Assembly (NCBI RefSeq): GCF_023703465.1
Contig: NZ_JAMQGP010000002.1
Coordinates: 1-64,000 of the forward strand
Source of the DNA: Echinimonas agarilytica
GTDB taxonomy: Bacteria > Pseudomonadota > Gammaproteobacteria > Enterobacterales > Neiellaceae
Reading direction: 5' to 3'
Length of the DNA: 64,000 bases
This document shows positions 18,018 to 25,783 of the stretch, in pieces. The translations under genes were made by a program, and so were the position numbers. Position 1 is the stretch's first letter. Every line of letters begins with the position of its first letter. The notes under the pieces are model-generated. The model was not told the origin of the DNA and did no database searches. It worked only from the letters and a program-made list of their open reading frames with translations.

Positions 18018-18652
18018 TGCGATTAGTGATTCTAGGTGCCGGGGGGCATGGCAAAGTTGTATTGGATGTTGCCCAACAAATAGGGCGTTATTCAGAATAT
18101 ATCTTTTTGGATGATTTCCACCCTGTCGGCAGTTTGGTTGCGAATACTGAAGTGGTTGGAACATTGGATTCGTTTAAACAATTCGAGTCCAACAGTGAGT
18201 TCTTTATTGCTATGGGTCGTTGCCAAAGTCGAGAAATTTGGTATCAAAAATTGGACGTGGCTGGTTTGCCACTAGCCACTTTGGTGCACCCATCAGCGGT
18301 GATCTCACCATCAGTGACGTTAGAGCGAGGTGTTTTAGTGTGTGCGGGAGTGGTAGTAAACCCTCATGCTCAAATTGGGCTCTGTACCATTTTAAACACA
18401 GCATGCTCGGTTGATCATGATTGCGTCATTGGAGACTTCAGCATTATTTGCCCAGGCGTGTCTCTTGCGGGAGCTGTCTCTATCGGCCCGCGTTGCTGGA
18501 TTGGAATCGGCTCCACCATTATTCAACAAGTCAACGTGGCTAGCGATTGTGTGCTTGGCGCTGGCGCAGTACTTTTACACTCCACAGAATCACATCAAAC
18601 ATTAGTTGGCGTGCCAGCTAAAGCAATTCAACAAGGGAACGTCAATGCTTAA
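18017..18652 (+). CDS. pglD: UDP-4-amino-sugar N-acetyltransferase, PglD type
   Basis: The 211-residue protein has the PglD/NeuD architecture: an N-terminal nucleotide-sugar-binding Rossmann-like domain (VILGAGGHGKVVLDVA) and a C-terminal left-handed beta helix of hexapeptide repeats. The catalytic base is probably His134 in SVDHDCVIGD. It would acetylate the 4-amino group of UDP-2-acetamido-4-amino-trideoxyglucose to give UDP-di-N-acetylbacillosamine. It is translationally coupled to pglC (TAATG) and overlaps pglE by eight bases. Confidence 0.86.
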   Translation: MRLVILGAGGHGKVVLDVAQQIGRYSEYIFLDDFHPVGSLVANTEVVGTLDSFKQFESNSEFFIAMGRCQSREIWYQKLDVAGLPLATLVHPSAVISPSVTLERGVLVCAGVVVNPHAQIGLCTILNTACSVDHDCVIGDFSIICPGVSLAGAVSIGPRCWIGIGSTIIQQVNVASDCVLGAGAVLLHSTESHQTLVGVPAKAIQQGNVNA

Positions 18653-19820
18653 TACACCTTATTCGCCGTGGCCAAGCTTTACTCAAGAAGAAGCCGATGC
18701 TGTACAACGAGTACTGCTGTCTAACAAAGTCAATTATTGGACAGGGCAAGAAGGGCGGGAGTTTGAGAAAGAGTTTGCAGCATTCAGTGATTGTAAATAT
18801 GCCGTAGCGGTAGCGAATGGAACAGTTGCACTCGATTTAGCGTTTCATGCGATAGGGTTGGGTGAAGGAGACGAAGTCATTGTGACGTCAAGAACGTTTT
18901 TGGCGTCAGTGAGTTCCATTGTAAACGCTGGCGCAATTCCTGTGTTTGCTGATGTCGATCGGCAGAGTCAAAACATCACAGCCGACACTATTCGGCCGCA
19001 TATCACAGAAAAGACCAAGGCGATTGTTTGTGTTCACTTAGCCGGTTGGCCTTGTGATATGGATGAGATCTTAGCGCTTGCAAAACCGTACGAGATTAAA
19101 GTGGTTGAAGACTGCGCACAAGCGCATGGAGCGAAATACAAAGGTCGTTCAGTGGGTGGTTTAGGGCATATAGCAGCGTGGTCTTTTTGCCAAGACAAAA
19201 TCATGTCGACGGGCGGTGAAGGCGGTATTGTGACAACCAATGATGAAGCCTTATGGAAAAGAGCGTGGGCGTTTAAAGATCATGGCAAAAGCTTTGATAA
19301 AGTTTACAACACACAACACCCGCCAGGCTTTCGTTGGTTGCACGATTCATTTGGTACCAATTGGCGGTTGACCGAAATGCAATCTGCCATTGGACGAATA
19401 CAATTAAAACGAATGCCACAATGGACTTCAATCCGGCAGCGCCATGCCAAGGCTTTAAATGACGCGTTAAAACAATTTGAATTTATTCGAATTCCAGATC
19501 TACCAGATGACATTGAGCACGCGTGCTACAAACATTATGTGTTTGTTGAACCATCGAAACTATCGACACAATACAGCCGAGACCAATTAATGGCAGAGTT
19601 GAATGAAGCTGGGGTGCCCACGTTCTCGGGGTCGTGTTCAGAAGTGTATCTTGAAGATGCATTTGCAGGGAGTCATTTGCAGCCGGAACAGCGTTTGAAA
19701 ATGGCACAGGAACTGGGCGAAACGAGTTTAATGTTTCTTGTTCATCCCACGTTAGAAGACTGCGAAATAGGGAAGTTTTGCGATGGGATCAAACAAGTTC
19801 TGACAAAAGTTAGTCCTTAG
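18645..19820 (+). CDS. pglE: UDP-4-keto-sugar aminotransferase, PglE type (DegT/DnrJ/EryC1)
   Basis: The 391-residue PLP enzyme of the DegT/DnrJ/EryC1 family transfers an amino group, usually from glutamate, to C4 of the 4-keto sugar made by the downstream dehydratase. The PLP lysine is Lys185 in FCQDKIMSTGGEGG, and VVEDCAQAHGA binds the cofactor pyridine. ATG 18645 is preferred over a frame beginning 13 codons earlier because ACAAGGGA precedes it and it gives the family N-terminus. It overlaps pglD by eight bases, so the genes are probably co-translated. Confidence 0.86.
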   Translation: MLNTPYSPWPSFTQEEADAVQRVLLSNKVNYWTGQEGREFEKEFAAFSDCKYAVAVANGTVALDLAFHAIGLGEGDEVIVTSRTFLASVSSIVNAGAIPVFADVDRQSQNITADTIRPHITEKTKAIVCVHLAGWPCDMDEILALAKPYEIKVVEDCAQAHGAKYKGRSVGGLGHIAAWSFCQDKIMSTGGEGGIVTTNDEALWKRAWAFKDHGKSFDKVYNTQHPPGFRWLHDSFGTNWRLTEMQSAIGRIQLKRMPQWTSIRQRHAKALNDALKQFEFIRIPDLPDDIEHACYKHYVFVEPSKLSTQYSRDQLMAELNEAGVPTFSGSCSEVYLEDAFAGSHLQPEQRLKMAQELGETSLMFLVHPTLEDCEIGKFCDGIKQVLTKVSP

Positions 19821-19901
19821 TCAAATTCTTGACTGTACGGTTGTTGTTAAAAAGTAACCAAAATGTTAGATTTGGATTAAAGATCGTGAACAGTTGTACC
19901 T

Positions 19902-21806
19902 ATGATCATAACTAATTACTTAGATAAAATGCCACGCAAAGCGAAGCAGGTGGTCGTAATTGCATACGATGCCTTTGCAATGGCATTGTCTTTTGTTGGC
20001 GCTTTTTGGTTGCGTCTGGGGTGGGATTCCTCAAATCTTCATTCCGATCAGCTCATTGTTTTAATGACATCGATTGTCATTGCGCTGGGTATTTCGTCTT
20101 TTTCAGGCGTATACCGAGCGGTAACACGCTTTATGACAGGTTCCGTATGGCTTTTAACCATTATGTCTGTCGTTATCGCATCCGCTTATATGCATGCTGT
20201 GAGTGTGTTTGCTGACGTATTTATTCCACGATCAATTCCAATCGTATTTGGTGCTTTCTCGGTTTGTTTACTGAGCATTCCCCGTGGTTTGTTGAGTTTA
20301 ACGTTTGTTCAAAACAAAACTCTCAACAAAGAGAAGGTGGTTATCTTTGGTGTAGGTTCGGCTGGCCGCCAACTCGTTAACGCCCTTAATTCAGGGCGAG
20401 ATTATCATCCCGTTGCATTTATTGATGAAAAACAACGTTTTGTGGGGTCGTCAGTACTCGGATTGCATGTATACGGCTTCGAGCAGTTGGAAAAGCTCAA
20501 ACGCCATCATGGCCACATTAAAATACTATTGGCTTTGCCAAGCACCACAGCAGAGCGTCGGCGTGATCTGATCAACAAGATCGAACCATTTGCGCTAGAA
20601 GTACTCCAAGTGCCTCATTTAACTGACATCGTCAGTGGTAAGCATCGTATTGATGATTTGCGCCATGTTGATGTGGTGGAAGTGTTGGGCCGTGAACAGG
20701 TGCAACCGATACAGGACCTATTTGAGCGAAATATTCGTAACAAGGTTGTTATGGTGACCGGGGCGGGAGGTTCAATTGGGTCTGAATTATGCCGCCAGGT
20801 GATTGACCAAAAACCTAGGGTTCTTATTTTCTTCGAATTGTCTGAGTTCAATCTTTATAAAATTGATGCTGAGCTAGCTCAAAAAGCAAAAGCTCAGGGC
20901 ACTAAACTAGTCCCCGTATTGGGCTCGGTATTAGATCAAACACTGGTTCGCGAAGTGATGAAGCAAAACCGTGTGGACACTGTTTACCATGCGGCAGCCT
21001 ATAAGCATGTGCCAATTGTTGAAGCCAACGTGATGTCGGGCGTCAACAATAATGTATTTGGAACTAAAACAGCGGCAGAGGCAGCGATTGAATGTAACGT
21101 CGAAACATTCGTGCTGGTCTCAACGGATAAAGCGGTGCGGCCTACCAATGTCATGGGGGCGAGCAAACGATTTGCTGAATTGGTGCTTCAGGCACTTGCC
21201 GAGGGAAAACACAATACTCGTTTTGTGATGGTTCGATTCGGCAATGTATTAGATTCGAGCGGTTCTGTGATGCCATTGTTTAAGAAACAAATTGAGAACG
21301 GCGGTCCAATTACGGTCACACATCCCGATATTATTCGTTATTTCATGACGATTCCCGAAGCCGCGCAATTGGTGATTCAAGCTGGTGCGATGGGCAGCGG
21401 TGGCAACGTGTATGTGTTGGATATGGGCAATCCGGTGAAGATTGTTGAGTTAGCCTACAAGATGACTCACCTGATGGGCTTGTCTGTTAAGGATGAGAAG
21501 AATACCAGCGGCGACATTGAAGTGAAGTTTACCGGGTTAAGGCCGGGTGAAAAGCTTTATGAAGAGCTGCTTATTGGCGATGATACGATTGACACCAAGC
21601 ATCCTCGAATCATGTCGGCGAATGAATTTTCATTGCCTTTGTCACAAACATTACCTTTACTGGATAAATTATCGGCGGCTATTTTGCGTCATGATAGTCG
21701 AGCCGTGAAGCGCGTGTTACTCGAAGCTCCTTTAGCATATGACCCATCAGAGCCGGTAATGACGTTAGTTTCCAGTGCAGATGACAAGTTAGCGGCGGTT
21801 AATTAA
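19902..21806 (+). CDS. pglF: UDP-GlcNAc 4,6-dehydratase, PglF/WbpM type
   Basis: The 634-residue membrane-anchored enzyme has four N-terminal helices (about residues 15-130), a Rossmann-like linker domain (VVIFGVGSAGRQLV) and a C-terminal short-chain dehydratase domain. NAD binding is at TGAGGSIGSE (286-295). The active-site region STDKAVRPTNVMGASKR (407-423) has the lysine and methionine that replace the Tyr of soluble dehydratases. It opens the bacillosamine pathway by converting UDP-GlcNAc to the 4-keto-6-deoxy sugar. As last gene of the five-gene set it lies 81 bases after pglE. Large WbpM-type homologues also serve other acetamido sugars. Confidence 0.88.
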   Translation: MIITNYLDKMPRKAKQVVVIAYDAFAMALSFVGAFWLRLGWDSSNLHSDQLIVLMTSIVIALGISSFSGVYRAVTRFMTGSVWLLTIMSVVIASAYMHAVSVFADVFIPRSIPIVFGAFSVCLLSIPRGLLSLTFVQNKTLNKEKVVIFGVGSAGRQLVNALNSGRDYHPVAFIDEKQRFVGSSVLGLHVYGFEQLEKLKRHHGHIKILLALPSTTAERRRDLINKIEPFALEVLQVPHLTDIVSGKHRIDDLRHVDVVEVLGREQVQPIQDLFERNIRNKVVMVTGAGGSIGSELCRQVIDQKPRVLIFFELSEFNLYKIDAELAQKAKAQGTKLVPVLGSVLDQTLVREVMKQNRVDTVYHAAAYKHVPIVEANVMSGVNNNVFGTKTAAEAAIECNVETFVLVSTDKAVRPTNVMGASKRFAELVLQALAEGKHNTRFVMVRFGNVLDSSGSVMPLFKKQIENGGPITVTHPDIIRYFMTIPEAAQLVIQAGAMGSGGNVYVLDMGNPVKIVELAYKMTHLMGLSVKDEKNTSGDIEVKFTGLRPGEKLYEELLIGDDTIDTKHPRIMSANEFSLPLSQTLPLLDKLSAAILRHDSRAVKRVLLEAPLAYDPSEPVMTLVSSADDKLAAVN

Positions 21807-21836
21807 CCAATCAGTACAAGGTTTTAAATAAAAGGC

Positions 21837-21864
21837 TTTACCTTTTGATCGAGTGCGTTATAAT
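21837..21864 (+). promoter_or_regulatory. Promoter of tRNA-Trp
   Basis: A perfect -10 box TATAAT (21859-21864) is preceded, with a 16-base spacer, by the -35-like TTTACC (21837-21842). A C- and G-containing discriminator follows and the tRNA begins 16 bases after the -10 box. Confidence 0.75.
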
Positions 21865-21879
21865 CCTGCTCGCTTATCT

Positions 21880-21956
21880 AGGGGCGTAGTTCCAATTGGT
21901 AGAACAGCGGTCTCCAAAACCGATGGTTGGGGGTTCGAATCCCTCCGCCCCTGCCA
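21880..21956 (+). tRNA. trnW: tRNA-Trp (anticodon CCA)
   Basis: The gene folds as a cloverleaf with acceptor stem AGGGGCG paired to CGCCCCT and a genomically encoded GCCA end. The anticodon loop CTCCAAA carries CCA, and the T loop is TTCGAAT. It is almost identical to E. coli tRNA-Trp. It has its own promoter and terminator and is not part of a visible array. Confidence 0.98.
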
Positions 21957-21967
21957 AATTTAAGTAG

Positions 21968-21991
21968 ACCCGGCCTTGCGCCGGGTTTCTT
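21968..21991 (+). terminator. Terminator after tRNA-Trp
   Basis: The stem ACCCGGC (21968-21974) pairs with GCCGGGT (21980-21986) and is followed by a short T-rich tail (TTTCTT). It lies 11 bases after the tRNA. The following 260 bases up to nasT contain no supported gene. Confidence 0.82.
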
Positions 21992-22224
21992 GTATCTACA
22001 CCATATAAATTTCTTCTTTATTGAATCCGATCGCCCTATATTAGTGCAATACCTATTGATTCTAATAATTCCCGCCGTTATCTTGGTGCATTGTGTTGGT
22101 GCGTTTTTAATTATTATTCATTTAAAACAGGTGGTTATATTTTTGGCCTGCTCTTTGCTGAGTCATTGTGTAAGAAGTTAATTGATAAAAGCTCTGCAAC
22201 GAGTTTTTACAAATTGCCCATAAC

Positions 22225-22240
22225 AATGCAATGAAGCATT
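22225..22240 (+). promoter_or_regulatory. Possible ANTAR-type hexaloop hairpin upstream of nasT
   Basis: A five-base stem AATGC/GCATT encloses the six-base loop AATGAA, which has A at position 1 and G at position 4, the features ANTAR proteins recognise in RNA. It lies ten bases before the nasT start. A second weak hairpin (loop TGCAAC, around 22190-22207) lies upstream but lacks the A1/G4 signature, and no terminator follows. The short stem could occur by chance. Confidence 0.25.
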
Positions 22241-22250
22241 AGAGAATATA

Positions 22251-22889
22251 GTGGCTATGCAAGAAGAACAGTCTGTCATCAAAATTATGTTGGTTGATGA
22301 TCAAGTTGAACGAGCGGCGCTTGTTGAAGCAACGCTAATTGACAACAACTTTGATGTTGTTGCCAATCTACCCAACGCCTCTGGATTACTTCATCAAATC
22401 GGTCTGCATATGCCAGATATCGTCTTGATGGAGTTGGACTCTCCCGATAGAGATATTTTAGAAAGCCTTGCGTTCGTCAATAACCATCATCCCATTCCTG
22501 TTGTGATGTTTTCAGAAGACGACAGTCAGCAATTTATGCAACAGGCGGTAGAAGCAGGAGTGAGTGCGTATATGACTCATGCCATTGACCCAAATAAAGT
22601 GAAAACTGCGATTGATCTCGCCATGGTGCAGTTTAGACAGCATCAGGCACTTAAGCAGGCACTGATAGATAGTAAAGCCGAACTTGAAGTTCGAAAACGT
22701 ATTGAGCGAGCAAAAGGCTTGTTGATGGCAACGCAGAAACTAACCGAGCAGCAAGCTCATAAACATTTACGTGATTTAGCCATGAGAGAACGCTGGAGGC
22801 TGGAGCAAGCTGCAGACAAGTTAATTGAAAACTTACTGCCGAAAACTTCAGATGTTGAAACTACAAAGGAGGTTGGGTGTGAGCGTTAA
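22251..22889 (+). CDS. nasT: ANTAR-domain antiterminator, NasT type
   Basis: The 212-residue protein has a receiver-like N-terminal domain (residues about 10-125) and a C-terminal ANTAR RNA-binding domain (about 145-200, with RKRIERAKGLLMATQKLTEQQAH). NasT binds leader RNA hairpins and prevents termination upstream of nitrate/nitrite assimilation genes. Its partner NasS holds it inactive until nitrate is present. The receiver phosphorylation position is Glu61 instead of Asp (VLMELDSPD), consistent with control by NasS binding rather than phosphate. GTG 22251 and ATG 22257 are both possible starts. It overlaps nasS by 11 bases. Confidence 0.87.
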   Translation: MAMQEEQSVIKIMLVDDQVERAALVEATLIDNNFDVVANLPNASGLLHQIGLHMPDIVLMELDSPDRDILESLAFVNNHHPIPVVMFSEDDSQQFMQQAVEAGVSAYMTHAIDPNKVKTAIDLAMVQFRQHQALKQALIDSKAELEVRKRIERAKGLLMATQKLTEQQAHKHLRDLAMRERWRLEQAADKLIENLLPKTSDVETTKEVGCER

Positions 22890-23979
22890 TCCGTCCATTA
22901 AGTTGGGTTTTGTTCGTTTGATTGATAGCGCCCCACTCATTGTTGCTGAGCAATTAGGCTTGTATAAACACCATAATCTTAACGTTGAATTACAACGTGA
23001 ACGATCATGGGCTGCTATTCGAGACAAGTTGGTTGCGGGTACTATTAGTGGCGCGCAGTTGCTCGCGCCATTGGGAATAGCCATTCATTCCGGACTGATG
23101 GGGCATAAGAAAAAGCTCGATATGAGCCTAAGCCTTGGTTGTAATGGCAATGCCATATCCATGTCTTCACGCTGCTGTGCTCAGGTGAGAGCGCTGGGTG
23201 GGGAACTTGGCAGCAATCCTATGGTCAATGCTCAGAGCTTTGGGGAATGGGTTCGACATCGAAAACAACCGATTGTGCTGGCAACAGTACACCCATATTC
23301 AGTCCATACCTTTCAATTACATGCTTGGTTACGCTATGCAGGCCTTAATCCCGAGACGGATCTGCAGATTGTAACTTTACCGCCTGAACAAATGGTGGAT
23401 AGTTTAATAAGTGGCCAAATTGAAGGGTTTTGCGTTGGATCGCCATGGAGTTCTGTAGCGGTTCAGAAAGGGGTTGCGGAGATTGTTGCTACAGGCGCAC
23501 AGCTATGGAGTCAAACACCTGAAAAAGTACTAGGTATGTCACAAGCTTGGGTGGATGAAAACCCAGAAACATACGAACGTTTACTTGCCGCAGTGCTTGG
23601 GGCTTGTGCTTGGTTGTCTGATCCGAGTAACAATGACAAAGCCGTTGCGATGTTGGCCCGTCAGGAATATTTAGACTTGTCACCGGCGGCATTAAAGCCT
23701 GCAATTTCTGGGCAGCTAGTGCTTAATCGTTTGGGTGAGGAAATACTTGTTCCTAATTTTCACGAATTTTATGGCCGCTTGGCCAATCAATTGTCGGAGA
23801 TACAGCAGCAATGGTTGCTCACGCACATGCACAGTTGCGTAGCTCCTCATAAACTTACGCTGAAAGACATCGAGAGTTGTTTTAAAAGTGGCTCATTAGC
23901 GCAAGCCGAGAAGTTATCGGGAAGTGCTTTACCTGCAATAGCAGGACACAAAATGCCAATGTTAGTCACTATGCAGTAA
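22879..23979 (+). CDS. nasS: Nitrate/nitrite sensor NasS (NrtA-like, cytoplasmic)
   Basis: The 366-residue protein belongs to the NrtA/CmpA/NasS family of nitrate-binding proteins but has no signal peptide or lipobox, as expected of the cytosolic sensor NasS rather than a transporter component. The N-terminal IKLGFVRLIDSAPLIVAEQLGLY and the central GLNPETDLQIVTLPPEQMVDSL are typical. I chose the GTG start at 22879 because AAAGGAGG lies six bases upstream. It overlaps nasT, which supports complex formation. Nitrate binding would release NasT for antitermination. Confidence 0.85.
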   Translation: MSVNPSIKLGFVRLIDSAPLIVAEQLGLYKHHNLNVELQRERSWAAIRDKLVAGTISGAQLLAPLGIAIHSGLMGHKKKLDMSLSLGCNGNAISMSSRCCAQVRALGGELGSNPMVNAQSFGEWVRHRKQPIVLATVHPYSVHTFQLHAWLRYAGLNPETDLQIVTLPPEQMVDSLISGQIEGFCVGSPWSSVAVQKGVAEIVATGAQLWSQTPEKVLGMSQAWVDENPETYERLLAAVLGACAWLSDPSNNDKAVAMLARQEYLDLSPAALKPAISGQLVLNRLGEEILVPNFHEFYGRLANQLSEIQQQWLLTHMHSCVAPHKLTLKDIESCFKSGSLAQAEKLSGSALPAIAGHKMPMLVTMQ

Positions 23980-24000
23980 TACGAGTTAAAGGTTTTAGCA

Positions 24001-24762
24001 ATGAAAGGTTTTGTTAGTTTAGTTGGAGCTGGTCCGGGTGACCCTGATTTGATTACCGTAAAAGCATTAAAAGCGATACAAACAGCAGATGTGATCGTTT
24101 ATGACCGCTTGTCGGCTCCTGAGTTGTTAGAGCATGCAAAACCTGACAGCCAGCACATATACGTAGGGAAAGCGAAGGGGTGTAAGCAAATGTCGCAAAA
24201 AGACATTAATCGCTTGTTGGTAACGCTTGCACAGCAACCACGCCGAATTGTTCGCCTGAAAGGCGGTGATCCTTTTGTGTTTGGCCGTGGCGGGGAAGAA
24301 ATGATGTCTCTGCGAGAAGCTTCGATTGAATACGAAGTGATTCCTGGAATTACCGCCGCAAGTGGTTGTGCTGCCTCGTGCGGTATTCCTTTAACTCACC
24401 GTGAAGTGGCGCGAGCAGTCACCTTATTAACGGCACATGGCAGTGATGGAAAACTCCCAGAACAATGGCATGCGTTGGTCCGCCACGATCACACGTTAGT
24501 GATTTATATGGGGTTGAGCAAGTTAGCCACTATTACTCAAACATTAGTGCAGCAGGGGCAATCTCCAGATATGCCAATTGCAGTGATCAGCCAAGGCAGC
24601 ACGCCTCAGCAGCAAACGGTGATCGGTACCCTAAATAACGTGGCACAACGCGTATCGGACGCAGAGCTACCTTCGCCAGCACTGATCATGATTGGTGAAT
24701 CAGTATTGTTTGCCGAGCATCTTGAGCAGGTGTCTTCTGAGTGTACGCATCAAGTCGCGTGA
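24001..24762 (+). CDS. cobA: Uroporphyrinogen-III C-methyltransferase
   Basis: This enzyme adds two SAM-derived methyl groups to uroporphyrinogen III to make precorrin-2, the branch point to siroheme and cobalamin. The 253-residue protein has the SUMT signatures VGAGPGDPDLITVKAL, YDRLSAPELL, VRLKGGDPFVFGRGGEE and the GITAASGCAA SAM-binding region. It lacks the CysG dehydrogenase/ferrochelatase domain. It is 21 bases after nasS on the same strand. In many genomes such a gene accompanies nirBD to provide siroheme for nitrite reductase, so it probably belongs to the nitrate-assimilation regulon. Confidence 0.93.
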   Translation: MKGFVSLVGAGPGDPDLITVKALKAIQTADVIVYDRLSAPELLEHAKPDSQHIYVGKAKGCKQMSQKDINRLLVTLAQQPRRIVRLKGGDPFVFGRGGEEMMSLREASIEYEVIPGITAASGCAASCGIPLTHREVARAVTLLTAHGSDGKLPEQWHALVRHDHTLVIYMGLSKLATITQTLVQQGQSPDMPIAVISQGSTPQQQTVIGTLNNVAQRVSDAELPSPALIMIGESVLFAEHLEQVSSECTHQVA

Positions 24763-24822
24763 TTCCACTTGCGTGCTGCATTCGGTATGATGGGTGAATT
24801 CCACTTCACCCTTGTAACTATT

Positions 24823-25245
24823 ATGAATCAATCTCAATGGCAATTGCTTGATGCGATGGGGGTGAGTAGCTGGCAGCGTAAAGCTGCTGGTGAACTATTG
24901 TGCCCCGCAAGTATTCAGACGAATACACCCAGATCGTCGGATTTGATGATTGCAGTTATAGCACCGAAAGACGATTGGGTTTCGGGCCAATTGCTCTTTA
25001 AATCAATTGCCAATGCGATTGATTTACCACTTACCAATTTTCGTTACTTCCACGCCATTGAAGACTTACTTCAACACACTTGTAATGAGTTTGACGTGAT
25101 TTGGTTGGTAGGGAACAAAGCCACTTCAAACTTGCCTTCTAGTTGCAAAATCGTCGAATCTGAATCATTTTCGGTTATGCAACAAAACAGGCAAGCCAAA
25201 GGAGCGCTTTGGAATCAAATCAAAGAATTTAGACGTGACGCCTGA
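24823..25245 (+). CDS. holD: DNA polymerase III psi subunit
   Basis: HolD connects the clamp loader to the chi subunit and single-stranded DNA-binding protein. The protein has 140 residues against 137 in E. coli. It shows the family's N-terminal MNQSQWQLLDAMGVSSW and the C-terminal QAKGALWNQIKEF pattern, which matches the ARAALWQQI region of E. coli HolD. Middle-region conservation is low, as usual for HolD. I chose ATG 24823 because the upstream extension lacks homology. It overlaps rimI by 11 bases, the same gene pair as in E. coli. Confidence 0.82.
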   Translation: MNQSQWQLLDAMGVSSWQRKAAGELLCPASIQTNTPRSSDLMIAVIAPKDDWVSGQLLFKSIANAIDLPLTNFRYFHAIEDLLQHTCNEFDVIWLVGNKATSNLPSSCKIVESESFSVMQQNRQAKGALWNQIKEFRRDA

Positions 25246-25687
25246 CCCTTCATTTCGACATTACAACGCATCAGATATTGATCAAATCGCAGCGATAGAG
25301 GAGCGGGTACAAGTCACGCCTTGGCCACGCAGTATGTTTATCGAGCCGCTGGAGTATCATCGTTACTTTGGTTTTGTGCTTGAGTGTGAGACAGAGATTG
25401 TTGGATTCTATATTGCTGAATTTATTGCAGGAGAAGCGACCTTACATAATGTGGCGGTGAAACCTGCTTTTCAAGGACGCGGGTTGGGCAAACATTTATT
25501 GCAGCATTTGATAGAGCAGTGCCGTGACAGAAAAGCGGAGCAGCTTTTTTTGGAAGTTCGAGAAAGCAACACTACAGCTCGTGGACTATACGAATCATTT
25601 GGTTTTGAGCAGGTCGGATTGCGCAAAGACTACTACCGAGCTGCTTGGGGCAAGGAGAACGGCTTAGTGTTAGCAAAGGCTTTCTAG
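25235..25687 (+). CDS. rimI: Ribosomal protein bS18 N-alpha-acetyltransferase
   Basis: RimI acetylates the N-terminal alanine of ribosomal protein bS18. The 150-residue GNAT protein has the acetyl-CoA-binding motif VKPAFQGRGLGKHLL, the LEVRESN and YESFGFEQVG segments and a catalytic tyrosine near KDYYRAA. It begins with GTG inside the end of holD, so it is probably translated by coupling. Confidence 0.93.
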   Translation: MTPDPSFRHYNASDIDQIAAIEERVQVTPWPRSMFIEPLEYHRYFGFVLECETEIVGFYIAEFIAGEATLHNVAVKPAFQGRGLGKHLLQHLIEQCRDRKAEQLFLEVRESNTTARGLYESFGFEQVGLRKDYYRAAWGKENGLVLAKAF

Positions 25688-25783
25688 CTTTTAAGCGGGG
25701 TGCTTTACTCTTGTGTATTGCAATCTAATTGTCATAGTCACATGACAGTCTGAAGTAATATTCTCATTTCGCATGATTGACTT

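Noticed and set aside
21927-22181. Plus-strand open frame starting inside tRNA-Trp
   Set aside because: It overlaps the 3' half of the tRNA and its terminator, and the translation has no coding-like pattern.
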